The notes: a model not told the origin generated them from the letters alone. 64,000 nucleotides of DNA from Vallitalea okinawensis (GCF_002964605.1 NZ_PQDH01000003.1:558001-622000), one strand, 5' to 3'. Positions 1-8,989 are shown, counted from the first letter of the stretch. Made by a program: numbers and translations.

Positions 1-362
1 TTCTTCTGCATGTTTTCTAGTGCTTTTTTAAATACTTTAGACTCTAAGTTTAGAGCAAATTTGAGGATTTTCGTATTCACGTCTTCATTTGTATCTATAA
101 AAGAATATATTTTCTCTTCCTCCTCATTAAGTATTGCATCTTGCAGAAAAGGTTTAAGTGCATAATAAAGTTCTTTTGATAGATATGTTGTTCTTCCCTT
201 AATAAGTTTACAGACATATATATGACGTTCCTCGATTAACTCTAAAACTGAATACCAATCGCCACCTATATCCATTACACTTGGTAAATCCTTGGAATGA
301 TTCAGGACAAGAAATCCATTTTTATCAATAGTATCTTTCAGAAACATACTTTTTTGAGACAA
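1..362 (-). CDS. N-terminal part of a winged-helix protein, possibly AlkZ-related (runs off left edge)
   Basis: An open frame of about 120 codons runs from a TTG at 362 off the left end of the window. The TTG follows a good AAGGAGG site at an 8-base spacing, while the first in-frame ATG five codons later is badly spaced. The protein begins MSQKSMFLKD, then has a GFLVLN strand, GGDWYSVLE and a segment ending KELYYALKPF. This order resembles the start of AlkZ/YcaQ-related winged-helix proteins, but no catalytic motif is visible in the fragment. It lies 41 bases behind the S8 protease gene on the same strand and may be cotranscribed with it. Confidence 0.55.
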   Translation of the reverse strand, partial: MSQKSMFLKDTIDKNGFLVLNHSKDLPSVMDIGGDWYSVLELIEERHIYVCKLIKGRTTYLSKELYYALKPFLQDAILNEEEEKIYSFIDTNEDVNTKILKFALNLESKVFKKALENMQK

Positions 363-403
363 GATGCTCTCCTCCTTATAATTAGTTTTTTGCTATTTCA
401 TCT

Positions 404-2128
404 CTATAATTCTTTAAAAGTGTTTAATAGATCTAATTCACCAAATCCCCATTCTCTGTTGGGATATTTTAGCCCTTTCTTTCTATTTGCTCCTCGTACC
501 AGATATGCTTTAGTTGCTGTAGTATTAATACTTAAGTCATTCCCTTTAACGATACCCCACTCTAATATAAGTGCACTGGCTCCTGCAGTAATTGCAGAAC
601 TCACGCTGGTTCCAGACATAACACCATATTGATTGTTTGGATATGGTCCAACAGCGTTAACCCCAGGAGCAACTATGTCAGGTTTTACTCTATTCTCTCG
701 TGTATAACCACGACCGGAAGAGAAATAGATGCTATTTATTACTTCATTATAAGCACCTACTGTAATCGTTCCAGGATTTGTAGATGGTATAACAACAGTT
801 ATATTGGGATCTGGTTTTAAAAAAATAGTATCATCTTCGATAAAACCTTTAGTAGGCAGATATATATCAAATACTCCATTAATAACAGTTTCCCCATGAA
901 TGACAAGTGTCCATAAACCAGCTGAAGGTTTATTAATAATGACAGTAATGATTTCCCCTCCAGCCCGTTCATCTAACAAATCATAGTGTACATGAACCAT
1001 TGTACCTTCTAGGGCAAAGGTATAGTCTTGCCATGTGCGTGATTTCAAAGGGAAAATTCCAGTAGTATTTCCAGTTGGTGAGATTATTTCAATACTGAAC
1101 TTATCTGGAAGTGGAATCCACGCATTCAAAAAAACCCCTTTTTCATTTTCTGCCACATTCATTTCAACCTTATCCTTATTCTCACCATCTGGGATAATCC
1201 CACGATAATGATGATCTGTATTCGCTTCATTTCCTGCTGACGTAATGATAACAACGCCTATGGAGTCTCCTTGTTGGGCTAAAAACTCTTCAAATTTACT
1301 TTTTCCATTATGTGGTCCATCTGATGAAGCAAAAGCATATAAAATAACAATTGGTTTTTTGAATTTCTTGGCTACTGCTAATATGTATTTAGTAGCTTGA
1401 TAAATATCGTTAGTCTCATAAGCTATTGCACCATCTTTAACTTGAAAAAAGTCTTTTATACATTTCTTAGCCTGCTTTAACTTAACTACAATTAGATCTG
1501 CATCAGGTGCTGCCCCTTGAAACTTTTCTGACCGCTTTGGTCTTCCTGCAGCCAGACCTGCTAAAAAAGTTCCATGACCAATTTCATCAGTGGAAGGTAC
1601 GATTGATAAGGGGTCCTCTGATTGAAGTGCCTCATTAATCTGTTCTTGTGAATATTCTGTCCCATAAAGAAAGCCTTCTGGAGGCGATCCAGCAAGGGTT
1701 TGATCCCATATATTTACAACCTTACTTGTATTATCTTCATATATAAAAGCTTCATGGGTATAATCAATGCCCGTATCGATTATTCCTACTAGAACCCCAT
1801 TTCCTGTAACTGCTAAACTTTCACTTTTAATAACTGGACCTATCCCAGCAGCTTCTATACTACTTATACTTGATAGTCCATATAGATTAGGTAATGCTAA
1901 GTACTCACTATTAAAATAAAACTCCTGGCAATCTTCAGGTTCCATTTTTATATGGAATAAAGGAATACCATCAACTATATCTTGAACACATACTGCTCCT
2001 GATTGTTTGGCAGCTTCTTCTATGTTTCCCTTCATTCTATAATAAATATCTACATAATCCTCAGATGTTATAACATAGTGACAGTTTAGCTCTTCATTTA
2101 AATCCTCTTGCCTTAAATCAATATCCAT
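404..2128 (-). CDS. S8 family (subtilisin-like) serine protease, Csp-like
   Basis: This 574-residue protein carries the full subtilase triad: Asp118 in GIIDTGID, His185 in EIGHGTFLAG and Ser508 in MSGTSVSS. There is no export signal, and about 110 residues precede the catalytic core like a short prodomain. Roughly 300 residues separate His from Ser, with a jelly-roll-like insert that includes GEIITVIINKPSAG. This layout matches the CspABC-like cytoplasmic or spore-associated S8 proteases of Clostridia. The ATG is preceded by GAGAGGAG. A role in germination signalling is only inferred from the family, because no sleC or spore gene is nearby. The family call is firm and the biological role is open. 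Confidence 0.9.
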   Translation of the reverse strand: MDIDLRQEDLNEELNCHYVITSEDYVDIYYRMKGNIEEAAKQSGAVCVQDIVDGIPLFHIKMEPEDCQEFYFNSEYLALPNLYGLSSISSIEAAGIGPVIKSESLAVTGNGVLVGIIDTGIDYTHEAFIYEDNTSKVVNIWDQTLAGSPPEGFLYGTEYSQEQINEALQSEDPLSIVPSTDEIGHGTFLAGLAAGRPKRSEKFQGAAPDADLIVVKLKQAKKCIKDFFQVKDGAIAYETNDIYQATKYILAVAKKFKKPIVILYAFASSDGPHNGKSKFEEFLAQQGDSIGVVIITSAGNEANTDHHYRGIIPDGENKDKVEMNVAENEKGVFLNAWIPLPDKFSIEIISPTGNTTGIFPLKSRTWQDYTFALEGTMVHVHYDLLDERAGGEIITVIINKPSAGLWTLVIHGETVINGVFDIYLPTKGFIEDDTIFLKPDPNITVVIPSTNPGTITVGAYNEVINSIYFSSGRGYTRENRVKPDIVAPGVNAVGPYPNNQYGVMSGTSVSSAITAGASALILEWGIVKGNDLSINTTATKAYLVRGANRKKGLKYPNREWGFGELDLLNTFKEL

Positions 2129-2262
2129 TCCTAGTGCTCCTCTCAGCCCCTTACAATAATCTATGATTCATTATAGGAATGGTATTACAATTACAAATAG
2201 GTTATTTCCCCCTTGAAGTTTTTCATTTTCCTAGGTAATAACGAATATAACATCTCATTAGA

Positions 2263-2790
2263 TTACATTGTTCTACTATGATTTAGTATGTAAGAGGGAT
2301 GATGTAAACCAGTTCCTGGATAATATTCTTCATGAGTATAAACAAAGCCTAATTTCTCCAAGAGTTTCCGAGATCCAATATTCATTGGATTGTGGCCAGC
2401 AAAAAGACCTCTGCAATTCGTTTCAGAAAAAACATAAGCTATAACTCTCTGTGCTGCTTCATATGCATATCCTTGTCCCCAATGAGCCTTCTTCAAATGA
2501 AAACCTATTTCCATAATATTATTTGAAAGATCATAGGGTCTAAGTCCACAGCACCCTATATGCTCTTCAGTTTTCAAATTAAAAATTGGCCAATATTGTA
2601 CACCATATTCTTTTTCTAAATTCAACTCTTTTTCCAATCTTTCTTTCACTTGTTCCTTAGATAGTTTGCCCCTAGAATCAAGCAATTGTGTAACATTATA
2701 GTCTCCCCAAAGCCCTACAGCTAATTCCAAATCCTCTTTCTCCCACTTAGAGAACCCTAATCTTTCTGATTTTAAAAAATATAATCTCAT
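2263..2790 (-). CDS. GNAT acetyltransferase, RimJ/RimL type
   Basis: The 175-residue protein is a single GNAT domain of the Acetyltransf_3 kind. It opens with a strand containing SERLGFSKW, has an EIGFHLKKAHWGQGYAYEAA acetyl-CoA loop (here WGQGYA in place of RGKGYA), and ends with the GSRKLLEKLGF signature. Family members transfer acetyl groups to ribosomal protein N-termini, other proteins or small amines. The substrate cannot be read from the sequence. The ATG has a GGGAG site. It is a free-standing gene with about 130 bases before the S8 gene and 50 bases after its upstream neighbour. Confidence 0.9.
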   Translation of the reverse strand: MRLYFLKSERLGFSKWEKEDLELAVGLWGDYNVTQLLDSRGKLSKEQVKERLEKELNLEKEYGVQYWPIFNLKTEEHIGCCGLRPYDLSNNIMEIGFHLKKAHWGQGYAYEAAQRVIAYVFSETNCRGLFAGHNPMNIGSRKLLEKLGFVYTHEEYYPGTGLHHPSYILNHSRTM

Positions 2791-2840
2791 TAATTTACTC
2801 CCATATAATGTGTCATAACACTGTCTTTATGAATCATACA

Positions 2841-3638
2841 TTAATCTTGTTTTTTAGTTATCATCATCCATTTATCAATTGATTGAAAGCCTAATCTATG
2901 ATAAATACTTCCAGCTTTTGGATTATCATAAAAAAGGCATAAAGTCTTTCCTTCCAACAAGACATCTTTACAAAGTTTTGACAAGCAACTACTCATTAAA
3001 CCCTTTCCCCTGTATCCTTTTAATGTGGCGACACCCACAACCATAGCTGACATTGAATTTTCTGCAGTTGTCTGAGCTACTGATATCATTTCACCTTCAG
3101 CATTTTCCATGTAATAGATTCTACCAGTACCAGTTTCAATCTTATGCTTAATTCTATCAATGTTATTCCCTATTCCATTAAATTCTTCAATACTTTCAAT
3201 AAAATCATATACTCTCTCAGCATCTGATTCCTGCGCAACTCTAATCCTATCTCCTTGCTCCTTTTCAAGTTGCCCACTATGCGTTAATTCACAGAAATAG
3301 GTTGTTCTTGACTGATGGTTAGGTAATTCCCTTTCAAACTTTGAAACAATACTCTCTTTGCCAGAAATCATCATTTCTCCTTGCTCTTTAAGAATAATCT
3401 TCATAAATTCAGTATTGTCAAATTCAGTATTGGTGAAGTAGGGGATATAATTCTCATTAAATCTCAATAATATACCTTCTAAATCACCGTTATCACTATG
3501 CTGGCCCCATAATTCTTGAAATTCTTCATGAAAGCCAAATGCTTCAATATCACCAATTAAAAATAAATTAATTGATGGCTCTTTACTTAATAATTTTAAT
3601 GCTTTTGCTCTATCTTCTTCTTTTAATTTCTTCACCAT
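2841..3638 (-). CDS. GNAT acetyltransferase with long N-terminal arm
   Basis: The protein has about 265 residues. The C-terminal 130 residues form the GNAT fold, with VVGVATLKGYRGKGLMSSC as the acetyl-CoA loop and SIYHRLGFQ as the last helix. The N-terminal half resembles the degenerate GNAT-like domain of FR47-type two-domain enzymes. I place the start at the ATG at 3638, which has TGGAG eight bases upstream. A GTG nine bases further out sits too close to that site. The substrate is unknown. It follows the RNHCP-side neighbour without overlap. Confidence 0.88.
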   Translation of the reverse strand: MVKKLKEEDRAKALKLLSKEPSINLFLIGDIEAFGFHEEFQELWGQHSDNGDLEGILLRFNENYIPYFTNTEFDNTEFMKIILKEQGEMMISGKESIVSKFERELPNHQSRTTYFCELTHSGQLEKEQGDRIRVAQESDAERVYDFIESIEEFNGIGNNIDRIKHKIETGTGRIYYMENAEGEMISVAQTTAENSMSAMVVGVATLKGYRGKGLMSSCLSKLCKDVLLEGKTLCLFYDNPKAGSIYHRLGFQSIDKWMMITKKQD

Positions 3639-3744
3639 GATCTTCACTCCAGTATAGTTAGTATCTTTTTTCCCTCTCTATATAACACTGCTAACTCATC
3701 CCTAAATTCTTCTCAGTGAACTATGAAAACTGTCATTACAACTT

Positions 3745-4053
3745 TTACATCAATCTTATAATTGCATCTAAATCATCTGGCTGTGTATCATACTCTGCTA
3801 TTTTGTTAACTTTTTGTATTCCACAGTTCATGCATTCATGGACTATCTGCACACCCTTTTTAGATGTATTTTTAACTCCTATGGGTTTCATTAGCCCCTT
3901 GCATGAATTTTCTCTATCGCCAGGTTTGTTATCGACATGTAAAGAATATAAGCAGTAAGGACAATGATTTCTATAGCTACCATTGCTCAATTGGATCACT
4001 TTCACTCCACAATTTTTACATACAAACCCTTGATTTTCACTTTGTCTACCCAA
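3745..4053 (-). CDS. RNHCP domain zinc-ribbon protein
   Basis: This is a 102-residue protein with two zinc-knuckle-like pairs (FVCKNCG near residue 10 and HECMNCG near residue 77) around the family motif YRNHCPYCLYSLHVD. That motif defines the RNHCP domain, which is found in small bacterial proteins of unknown biochemical role. The start is a TTG, since the frame has no earlier ATG, and a GAGGGG lies about ten bases upstream. It is the first gene downstream of a 630-base stretch that contains only decayed coding fragments. Confidence 0.85.
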   Translation of the reverse strand: MGRQSENQGFVCKNCGVKVIQLSNGSYRNHCPYCLYSLHVDNKPGDRENSCKGLMKPIGVKNTSKKGVQIVHECMNCGIQKVNKIAEYDTQPDDLDAIIRLM

Positions 4054-4203
4054 GCCTAAAATTCCCCTCTCTTGATTTAATTAATAAATCAAGAAGTTCG
4101 GGTTCCGTTTAATTCTTTTATTAGGCTTGAATCATCTATTGACTCATTCACCGCCAGTTCCTTTAGGGTCAGCGATTACTTCCAGTTCCAGCTTCATTAA
4201 AGC

Positions 4204-4377
4204 TTATTTCATCCTTAAATCCGAACCTCGACCAATTTTGCTTAATTTGTATTGGCCACTGTAAGGCGGAATAACTTCATATTTGGGCCCACCTTCCATT
4301 GGTACGTGTATGATGATTCTCACTAACTTGGGCGTTCGTCCCCGATTAGGCTTGAGTATTAAATAGTTGACTACCTT
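4204..4377 (-). pseudogene. Decayed coding fragment of unrecognised family
   Basis: An open frame of 57 codons without a credible start reads as ordinary protein: LKPNRGRTPKLVRI, then HVPMEGGPKYEVIPPYSGQY and KLSKIGRGSDLRMK. A stop at 4204 follows. Coding-like sequence carries on in the next frame (DEISFNEAGTGSNR), which points to a frameshift. The stretch from about 4130 to 4380 is visibly richer in G and C than its surroundings, so it may be the relic of an acquired gene. I do not recognise the family. Confidence 0.45.
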
Positions 4378-4486
4378 TCATTCAATCACTCCAGTACTTC
4401 ATGTTGTATATGACCTAGGAATGAGTTAGCACTGTTATACAATGATTATTTTGTCTCCCTCTGTAATTGTTACTTTCTTCTATTAG

Positions 4487-4666
4487 TCATATTGAAATAG
4501 TATCTATCCACTCAGATTTGAACTTTAATTCATAATTTACTTGTAATTCTACTACTTGTGCTAAAGCATACATCTTATCCATATCTTTATGTTTACCAAG
4601 CAGATGAACAGAAATCATTATATCAGCCTTCTCACCTCTACCTGTAAATACTATAACTTGATTGGT
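4487..4666 (-). pseudogene. Second short coding remnant behind the flavodoxin-fold gene
   Basis: The frame from 4666 to 4487 is open and protein-like, with IVFTGRGEKADIMISVHLLG and YALAQVVELQVNYELKFKS. It has an internal ATG at 4618 but no convincing ribosome binding site. It starts just behind the stop of the 4682-5509 gene. It could be the end of a larger lost gene, or less likely an intact 43-residue protein. The family is not recognisable. Confidence 0.35.
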
Positions 4667-4681
4667 CTAATAAGCTTTATC

Positions 4682-5509
4682 TTATAGACGTGTTATGTAT
4701 CTATCCTGAACATTGTGAAGTTCATCTTGATCGATCATCTTGGATATTTCTTTCTCCATCTTATGCGCCATCATATTAGCCATATAATGCTTTAATAAAG
4801 ATATTTTTGCAGGTATATACCACTTGACAGATTTCTCATAAGCATTAATAGATTCATAGTACCTAACATCTGCTTTTAAAATATTAGGCGCTATCTTACT
4901 TAGCGTTTTAAAGGCATGAAATACCATTAATTCTCCTAGTCTTGGTTGTAAGTCAACATCCTTTTTGAGTATAGAACTAAATTTATGAGCTTTTTTTTCA
5001 ATGAGTCTTCTTTTTTTATGTAATATTTTTTCTTTAAGAGGGAATGGTAGCATATCAACATACATCTTGCCGTTTACAGTAAATCCAGCTCCTGACAGCC
5101 AAACCTCCATAGGTGTAAGTACACTTTTCTCTTGCCATCTTGTACAATTGGCAATTATAAATGCATTCTTATAGAAATATTTAGGGCGATGACAATTGTA
5201 AGCAACATGGTCTAAAAAATTCTTCATAACCCCAGTCACACTAAACATATAACCAGGTGAGGCTAAAATTAAACCGTCTGAATGCATAATCTTATCTTCT
5301 AGTTTTCTTACTTCTACATGGTGAGGACATTTCTTCTCATCATCAAAGATGCACTTATGACATCCTGTGCAAAAACCTATATCAAAATCCGATAAATATA
5401 AATACTCTACTTCACATTCAATTTGTTCTTTTAATTTTTTCTCAAAAAGCTGGACTATTTGAGTTGTGTTACCATTCTTTGAGCAACCTAATATAGCTAT
5501 TAATTTCAT
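4682..5509 (-). CDS. NAD(P)H-dependent FMN oxidoreductase, flavodoxin fold
   Basis: The 275-residue protein begins with the FMN phosphate-binding loop of the flavodoxin-like fold (LGCSKNGNTTQIV). It has a second conserved loop, ILASPGYMFSVTGVMKNFLD, that would bind the isoalloxazine ring. A FCTGCHKCIF cysteine cluster near residue 48 is typical of this oxidoreductase group. The last 90 residues form an extra helical tail beyond the usual 180-200 residue reductases. It probably reduces quinones, nitro compounds or iron chelates in the cytoplasm, though the substrate is not known. Confidence 0.85.
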   Translation of the reverse strand: MKLIAILGCSKNGNTTQIVQLFEKKLKEQIECEVEYLYLSDFDIGFCTGCHKCIFDDEKKCPHHVEVRKLEDKIMHSDGLILASPGYMFSVTGVMKNFLDHVAYNCHRPKYFYKNAFIIANCTRWQEKSVLTPMEVWLSGAGFTVNGKMYVDMLPFPLKEKILHKKRRLIEKKAHKFSSILKKDVDLQPRLGELMVFHAFKTLSKIAPNILKADVRYYESINAYEKSVKWYIPAKISLLKHYMANMMAHKMEKEISKMIDQDELHNVQDRYITRL

Positions 5510-5568
5510 ATAAAAAGCTCCATACCTTTCTGCTAATATATAATTAGCCTCATATTATTCTACTATAA

Positions 5569-5931
5569 TTATAAATAATCTTTAAATTGGACTAAAGTGA
5601 ACAGAATAGATAAAACCAATATTACCATAAACATGATAACCATCGTCCATTCTGAATTATTTGCATAATAACCTGCCGCGTTGATTACAGAATAGATAAC
5701 CATGCCCGTAGATAGTACAAATAATGATTTTCCCCATCTAGACTTTTTAATTAAGCCTATACCACTTAGTACTAGCAATATCCCCATAAGTATTTCTGCT
5801 GTCAAATGAAAATACAAGCAGATTGGTTCAGTATCTAGTTCAGGGACATTTCCGGTAGTTAAAAGCATTGTCCATAGCCCCATAATAGATATACCCAATA
5901 ATACTGAATATACCCCTACTAACTTTTTCAT
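5569..5931 (-). CDS. Small four-helix integral membrane protein, unknown function
   Basis: The 120-residue protein is almost entirely hydrophobic, with four predicted membrane helices at about residues 5-26, 38-60, 68-90 and 95-116. Short charged turns (KKSRWGKS, NNSEWT) separate them. A GAAGGAG site precedes the ATG. It has no catalytic motif that I recognise. It stands alone between the FMN oxidoreductase and a methyltransferase, and nothing in its context suggests a partner. Confidence 0.75.
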   Translation of the reverse strand: MKKLVGVYSVLLGISIMGLWTMLLTTGNVPELDTEPICLYFHLTAEILMGILLVLSGIGLIKKSRWGKSLFVLSTGMVIYSVINAAGYYANNSEWTMVIMFMVILVLSILFTLVQFKDYL

Positions 5932-6028
5932 TCTAATCTCCTTCAGTTATTTAATTCCTAATCGATAACATCATCTTTTAATAGATATCATTAAAATAAA
6001 AAATTTACTTATTATCACCTCAATTGAG

Positions 6029-6652
6029 TTACGTGCTTTTAATGTAATCTAATCGAATAAATTCCTTAGAATTAGGTAAGGCATACTTTTCTCTAAGAAT
6101 ACATTGGAAATTTAAATCTATTAGCTCTTTCGTTAATGCAAATTCTTTGATATCATGATGTACTGCTTCAAGTTTATGTAGGTCTTTACCTTCATCTGTA
6201 TGACTCACAAAATAATCACCGTTATTCTTTTGAATCACACATGATATTACTTCTATATAATCACTATTCCTTTCTATAATCTTACAAAATTGCTTTACTC
6301 CTATATACTCAATAACCAAATTACAAATAAGTAAATTAGTAAATGGAAGTGCTATGGTATCATCTGATAAATCACTATGTATAGTCTCTAAAATATCACG
6401 GAGTTCACAATATCTGCTTTTACATATTTCTAAATACTCTTTATTTATATCTATCCCATAGACTTTTTTCGTTATTAAAGTATCTATATGATTAAGACCA
6501 TTACCACCTGCTACTCCAAGAATTCCGACAAAGGGTTTGTTGTACTTTAATTGATTACCCATAATGTCATTTAACTTTTGAAGCTGCATAACGTTATTTG
6601 ATTTCATATGTTTTTCATATATATTTATATCTACTTGCTCCCAAGGATTCAT
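6029..6652 (-). CDS. Class I SAM-dependent methyltransferase
   Basis: The 207-residue protein has a Rossmann-type SAM-binding region with GILGVAGGNGLNHID as motif I and KVYGIDINKEYLEIC as the following acidic loop. It then has LLICNLVIEYIGVKQF where the catalytic-face strand is expected. The substrate is not indicated. Family members of this size methylate small molecules or modify drugs. The start has a GAAGGTGG site. It is an isolated unit with 55-100 bases on each side. Confidence 0.82.
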   Translation of the reverse strand: MNPWEQVDINIYEKHMKSNNVMQLQKLNDIMGNQLKYNKPFVGILGVAGGNGLNHIDTLITKKVYGIDINKEYLEICKSRYCELRDILETIHSDLSDDTIALPFTNLLICNLVIEYIGVKQFCKIIERNSDYIEVISCVIQKNNGDYFVSHTDEGKDLHKLEAVHHDIKEFALTKELIDLNFQCILREKYALPNSKEFIRLDYIKST

Positions 6653-6705
6653 ATTAAACCACCTTCATCTTTTTTATACATGTAGTTTCATGTTCATTAT
6701 ATTGT

Positions 6706-7170
6706 CTAATCGATATCATTCAAGAAGCATACCACTCTATTAACTTCACGATAATTAATACGTTTATGAAACTTAATACTATCCTCATTATGAAGCTCAA
6801 CATCTGAAGCCATTTGCCTACATCCTTTTTCTTTTGCCCATCCTTCTCCAGCTTTAACAAGAGTCTTTGCGATACCTTTCATTCTAGAGTCGGACTTCAC
6901 ATATATTCCTTCGATATAACCTGTAGGGCTAAAATCAGTACCTTCAACATAATCATTCCTAATAGCTACATGAATGAAACCTATAAAGTTATCATCTTGT
7001 TGATAAAGTAATACTTCTTCCTTTTGATTATCATGAGTAACTATTTCTTTAAATTCTTTTTTCAGCTCATCATATAGATTATCTGGCCACAACTCTAAAG
7101 CCATCTTTACAACTGCTTTTAAATCATCTATGGTAGCTACTTTGATATTTGCATATATATCATTACTCAT
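6706..7170 (-). CDS. Aminoglycoside 6'-N-acetyltransferase-like GNAT, AAC(6')-I type
   Basis: The 154-residue protein shares the diagnostic blocks of chromosomal AAC(6')-I enzymes. It has YVEGTDFSPTGYIEGIYV in the middle, then WAKEKGCRQMASDVELHNE and a final strand NRVVCFLNDID. These match the family's YVNGTETSPVGFLEGIYV and WAK..C...ASD patterns. Such enzymes acetylate the 6'-amino group of aminoglycosides with acetyl-CoA. I use the ATG at 7170, which has GGAGAGGATC before it. A longer frame back to 7323 would overlap the preceding lipoprotein gene. Activity on a drug is inferred and not shown. Confidence 0.85.
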   Translation of the reverse strand: MSNDIYANIKVATIDDLKAVVKMALELWPDNLYDELKKEFKEIVTHDNQKEEVLLYQQDDNFIGFIHVAIRNDYVEGTDFSPTGYIEGIYVKSDSRMKGIAKTLVKAGEGWAKEKGCRQMASDVELHNEDSIKFHKRINYREVNRVVCFLNDID

Positions 7171-7210
7171 TTGATCCTCTCCATTTCCATTGAAAAAGTA
7201 TAAATATGCA

Positions 7211-7903
7211 TTATTCTGATAACACGATTGAACCATCAAATCCATAACCGTCATTTGACAGGTAGATTTCGTGGGAATCTCCTTTTGAATTCTCCCACTT
7301 AATTTTTTGACCTGGTAGACCACATGGTAATATTGTCGTTATATATACTGTCTGATTTCTAACTTCTTCCATTTCATACGCAACATTAACTTCTTCTAAA
7401 TCATTTGTTTCATTATTCCATTCAAGTTCTATGAGTTGAAGATTATATATACTTCCAATGACTGTAGCTTTGAAATACTCATTAAAATCACTTGGGGAAC
7501 CCAAATGAATTTCTTCATATTCCTCTATAAAACCGTCAATATTGTTTCCTACAATAGAAACCGATTGTGCTGGAATTTTAGACTCATTTATAAGAAATTT
7601 AATAACATTTTCGTCAACCTTTATTATTTTTAATTCATTTATCCCATTGAGCTCTTGTTTAACGCCTTCTTGATTACTTAGTCTATTAACTTCTGCTTTA
7701 AGATCATCAACTTGTTTTTCTAATTCTACTATAGTATTCCTTGCATCATCTAAATTCTTTTTTAATTCTATTTTCTTAGTATTCGCTTCCTCTAACTCTT
7801 TCTGTACAACTTCATCATTAAAAGTTACTTTCTCATTTTGATTACATCCAGTTAATAAAATAGCATAAGATATTACGACTATTAACAAACATCTCTTCAC
7901 CAT
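7211..7903 (-). CDS. Lipoprotein with coiled-coil stem, unknown function
   Basis: The 230-residue protein begins with a lipoprotein signal ending in the lipobox LLTGC (Cys at about residue 20). It should therefore be anchored on the outer face of the cell membrane. Residues 30-80 are a heptad-rich coiled coil (KKNLDDARNTIVELEKQVDD). A beta-rich globular part follows. The ATG has AGGAGGAG upstream. A second protein of the same plan is encoded at 51899-52642. A possible promoter lies at 8110-8137, on the far side of a terminator-like hairpin. Confidence 0.8.
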   Translation of the reverse strand: MVKRCLLIVVISYAILLTGCNQNEKVTFNDEVVQKELEEANTKKIELKKNLDDARNTIVELEKQVDDLKAEVNRLSNQEGVKQELNGINELKIIKVDENVIKFLINESKIPAQSVSIVGNNIDGFIEEYEEIHLGSPSDFNEYFKATVIGSIYNLQLIELEWNNETNDLEEVNVAYEMEEVRNQTVYITTILPCGLPGQKIKWENSKGDSHEIYLSNDGYGFDGSIVLSE

Positions 7904-7992
7904 CTCTCCTCCTAACTCCTTAACTATTCGCTTAAATTCTTGTACTCTTGTGTACTTATCCCTGCTACTCTTTTAGTCTCTTTATGAATTTT

Positions 7993-8028
7993 AAAAAATA
8001 ACCACTAAGCCTTATACTTTGTGGTCAT
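7993..8028 (-). terminator. Intrinsic terminator, conserved copy 1 of 4
   Basis: On the minus strand an ATGACCAC arm pairs with GTGGTTAT across a 15-base loop, and six T residues follow. It lies 135 bases behind the QueG-like gene. The same arms and the TAAG next to the stem recur at 8940, 18467 and 55671. Confidence 0.75.
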
Positions 8029-8109
8029 TTATATAACGGATAATTCTTTCATATGATATGAATATATTTGATTATTCATTTTATGTAACTTTTATAGAAT
8101 ATTATAACC

Positions 8110-8137
8110 ATTATACAATATATCCTTATAAAGTAAA
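8110..8137 (-). promoter_or_regulatory. Possible sigma-A promoter for the coiled-coil lipoprotein gene
   Basis: The minus strand shows TTTACT, a 16-base spacer and TATAAT. It would start a transcript that meets terminator copy 1 before reaching the lipoprotein gene at 7903. The -35 box is weak, so the call is tentative. Confidence 0.35.
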
Positions 8138-8163
8138 GCCATAATAAAATATTTTTGAACTAA

Positions 8164-8889
8164 TTAGATTGGCTGAATATCATTTCCTCTATATACAATA
8201 TTACTTGCTTCTTTGTATTTCTTAGTATATGGACATGTTAATATACAAACACCGCAAAGACTTTTATAAATACCATTGAACTCACTACGTCTTCTTGCTT
8301 CTTTTCTGCATTTGATTGCATCATAGATATCTTCTCTTTGCTTGCTTTCAGCCCAATTAACACCTTTAACAGCTCCACCAGGACAACTGATCTCACATAG
8401 TTTACAATTTCCACAACTTAATTTTTTATCAATAGTACTAGTTTCCAGTTCCGCATTAGTTAAGACAGAAGTTAATCTTATTGCTGATCCATATTCAGGG
8501 GTGATAAGCAAAGCGCATTTACCTATCCAGCCTAGACCCGAACGTCTAGCTACTGTTTTATGAGGCAGATTGGTTCGATGATCACTTTTGATGACCACTT
8601 CGGTAGTCGTCTGTAGAAAAGCTTCATATCCTTCTTCACGCAGAAGCTCTGCTGCTAACAATGCAAGTTCATCAAGTTTATGATTTTTATTTTCATATTC
8701 ACTTTCGTATTCCCGTGTGACACCATCACATAAATTATTTATAACATTTGGATCTAAAGCAACTGCAATGGAAATACCGTATTGAAAGCTTAACTTCTCA
8801 TCAGAATTTATGGGACTTAAGTCCGCAAAACCAATGATATCTGCACCATTTTCTTTTAATACTTTTTTCAGCCTTTTACTTAAACTCAT
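8164..8889 (-). CDS. QueG-like iron-sulfur protein (epoxyqueuosine reductase family, short form)
   Basis: The roughly 241-residue protein has the QueG-type core: ARRSGLGWIGKCALLITPEYG in the cobalamin-binding domain. Two iron-sulfur motifs follow, CGNCKLCEISCP near residue 160 and CGVCILTCPYT near residue 216. QueG enzymes reduce epoxyqueuosine in tRNA, but they are usually longer (over 300 residues) and carry a C-terminal HEAT-like part that is missing here. This is more likely one of the shorter uncharacterised paralogues. The ATG at 8889 has GGGGGA at a good distance; the ATG two codons earlier is too close. Confidence 0.8.
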   Translation of the reverse strand: MSLSKRLKKVLKENGADIIGFADLSPINSDEKLSFQYGISIAVALDPNVINNLCDGVTREYESEYENKNHKLDELALLAAELLREEGYEAFLQTTTEVVIKSDHRTNLPHKTVARRSGLGWIGKCALLITPEYGSAIRLTSVLTNAELETSTIDKKLSCGNCKLCEISCPGGAVKGVNWAESKQREDIYDAIKCRKEARRRSEFNGIYKSLCGVCILTCPYTKKYKEASNIVYRGNDIQPI

Positions 8890-8932
8890 TACCATTCCCC
8901 CAGATTCTTTAGATTACTAAAATTGCTAAAGA

Positions 8933-8971
8933 TATAAAAATAACCACTAAGCACTTATACTCTGTGGTCAT
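8933..8971 (-). terminator. Intrinsic terminator, conserved copy 2 of 4
   Basis: The minus strand has ATGACCAC pairing with GTGGTTAT over a 16-base loop, then TTTTT. It lies 19 bases after the stop of the NUDIX gene at 8990 and is near-identical to copy 1, about 940 bases away. Confidence 0.8.
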
Positions 8972-8989
8972 TCTCATCTCGCTACATTT

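Noticed and set aside
8164-8889. Queuosine pathway gene
   Set aside because: The protein is shorter than true QueG, lacks the C-terminal HEAT-like part and has no que neighbours, so I keep only the family-level call.
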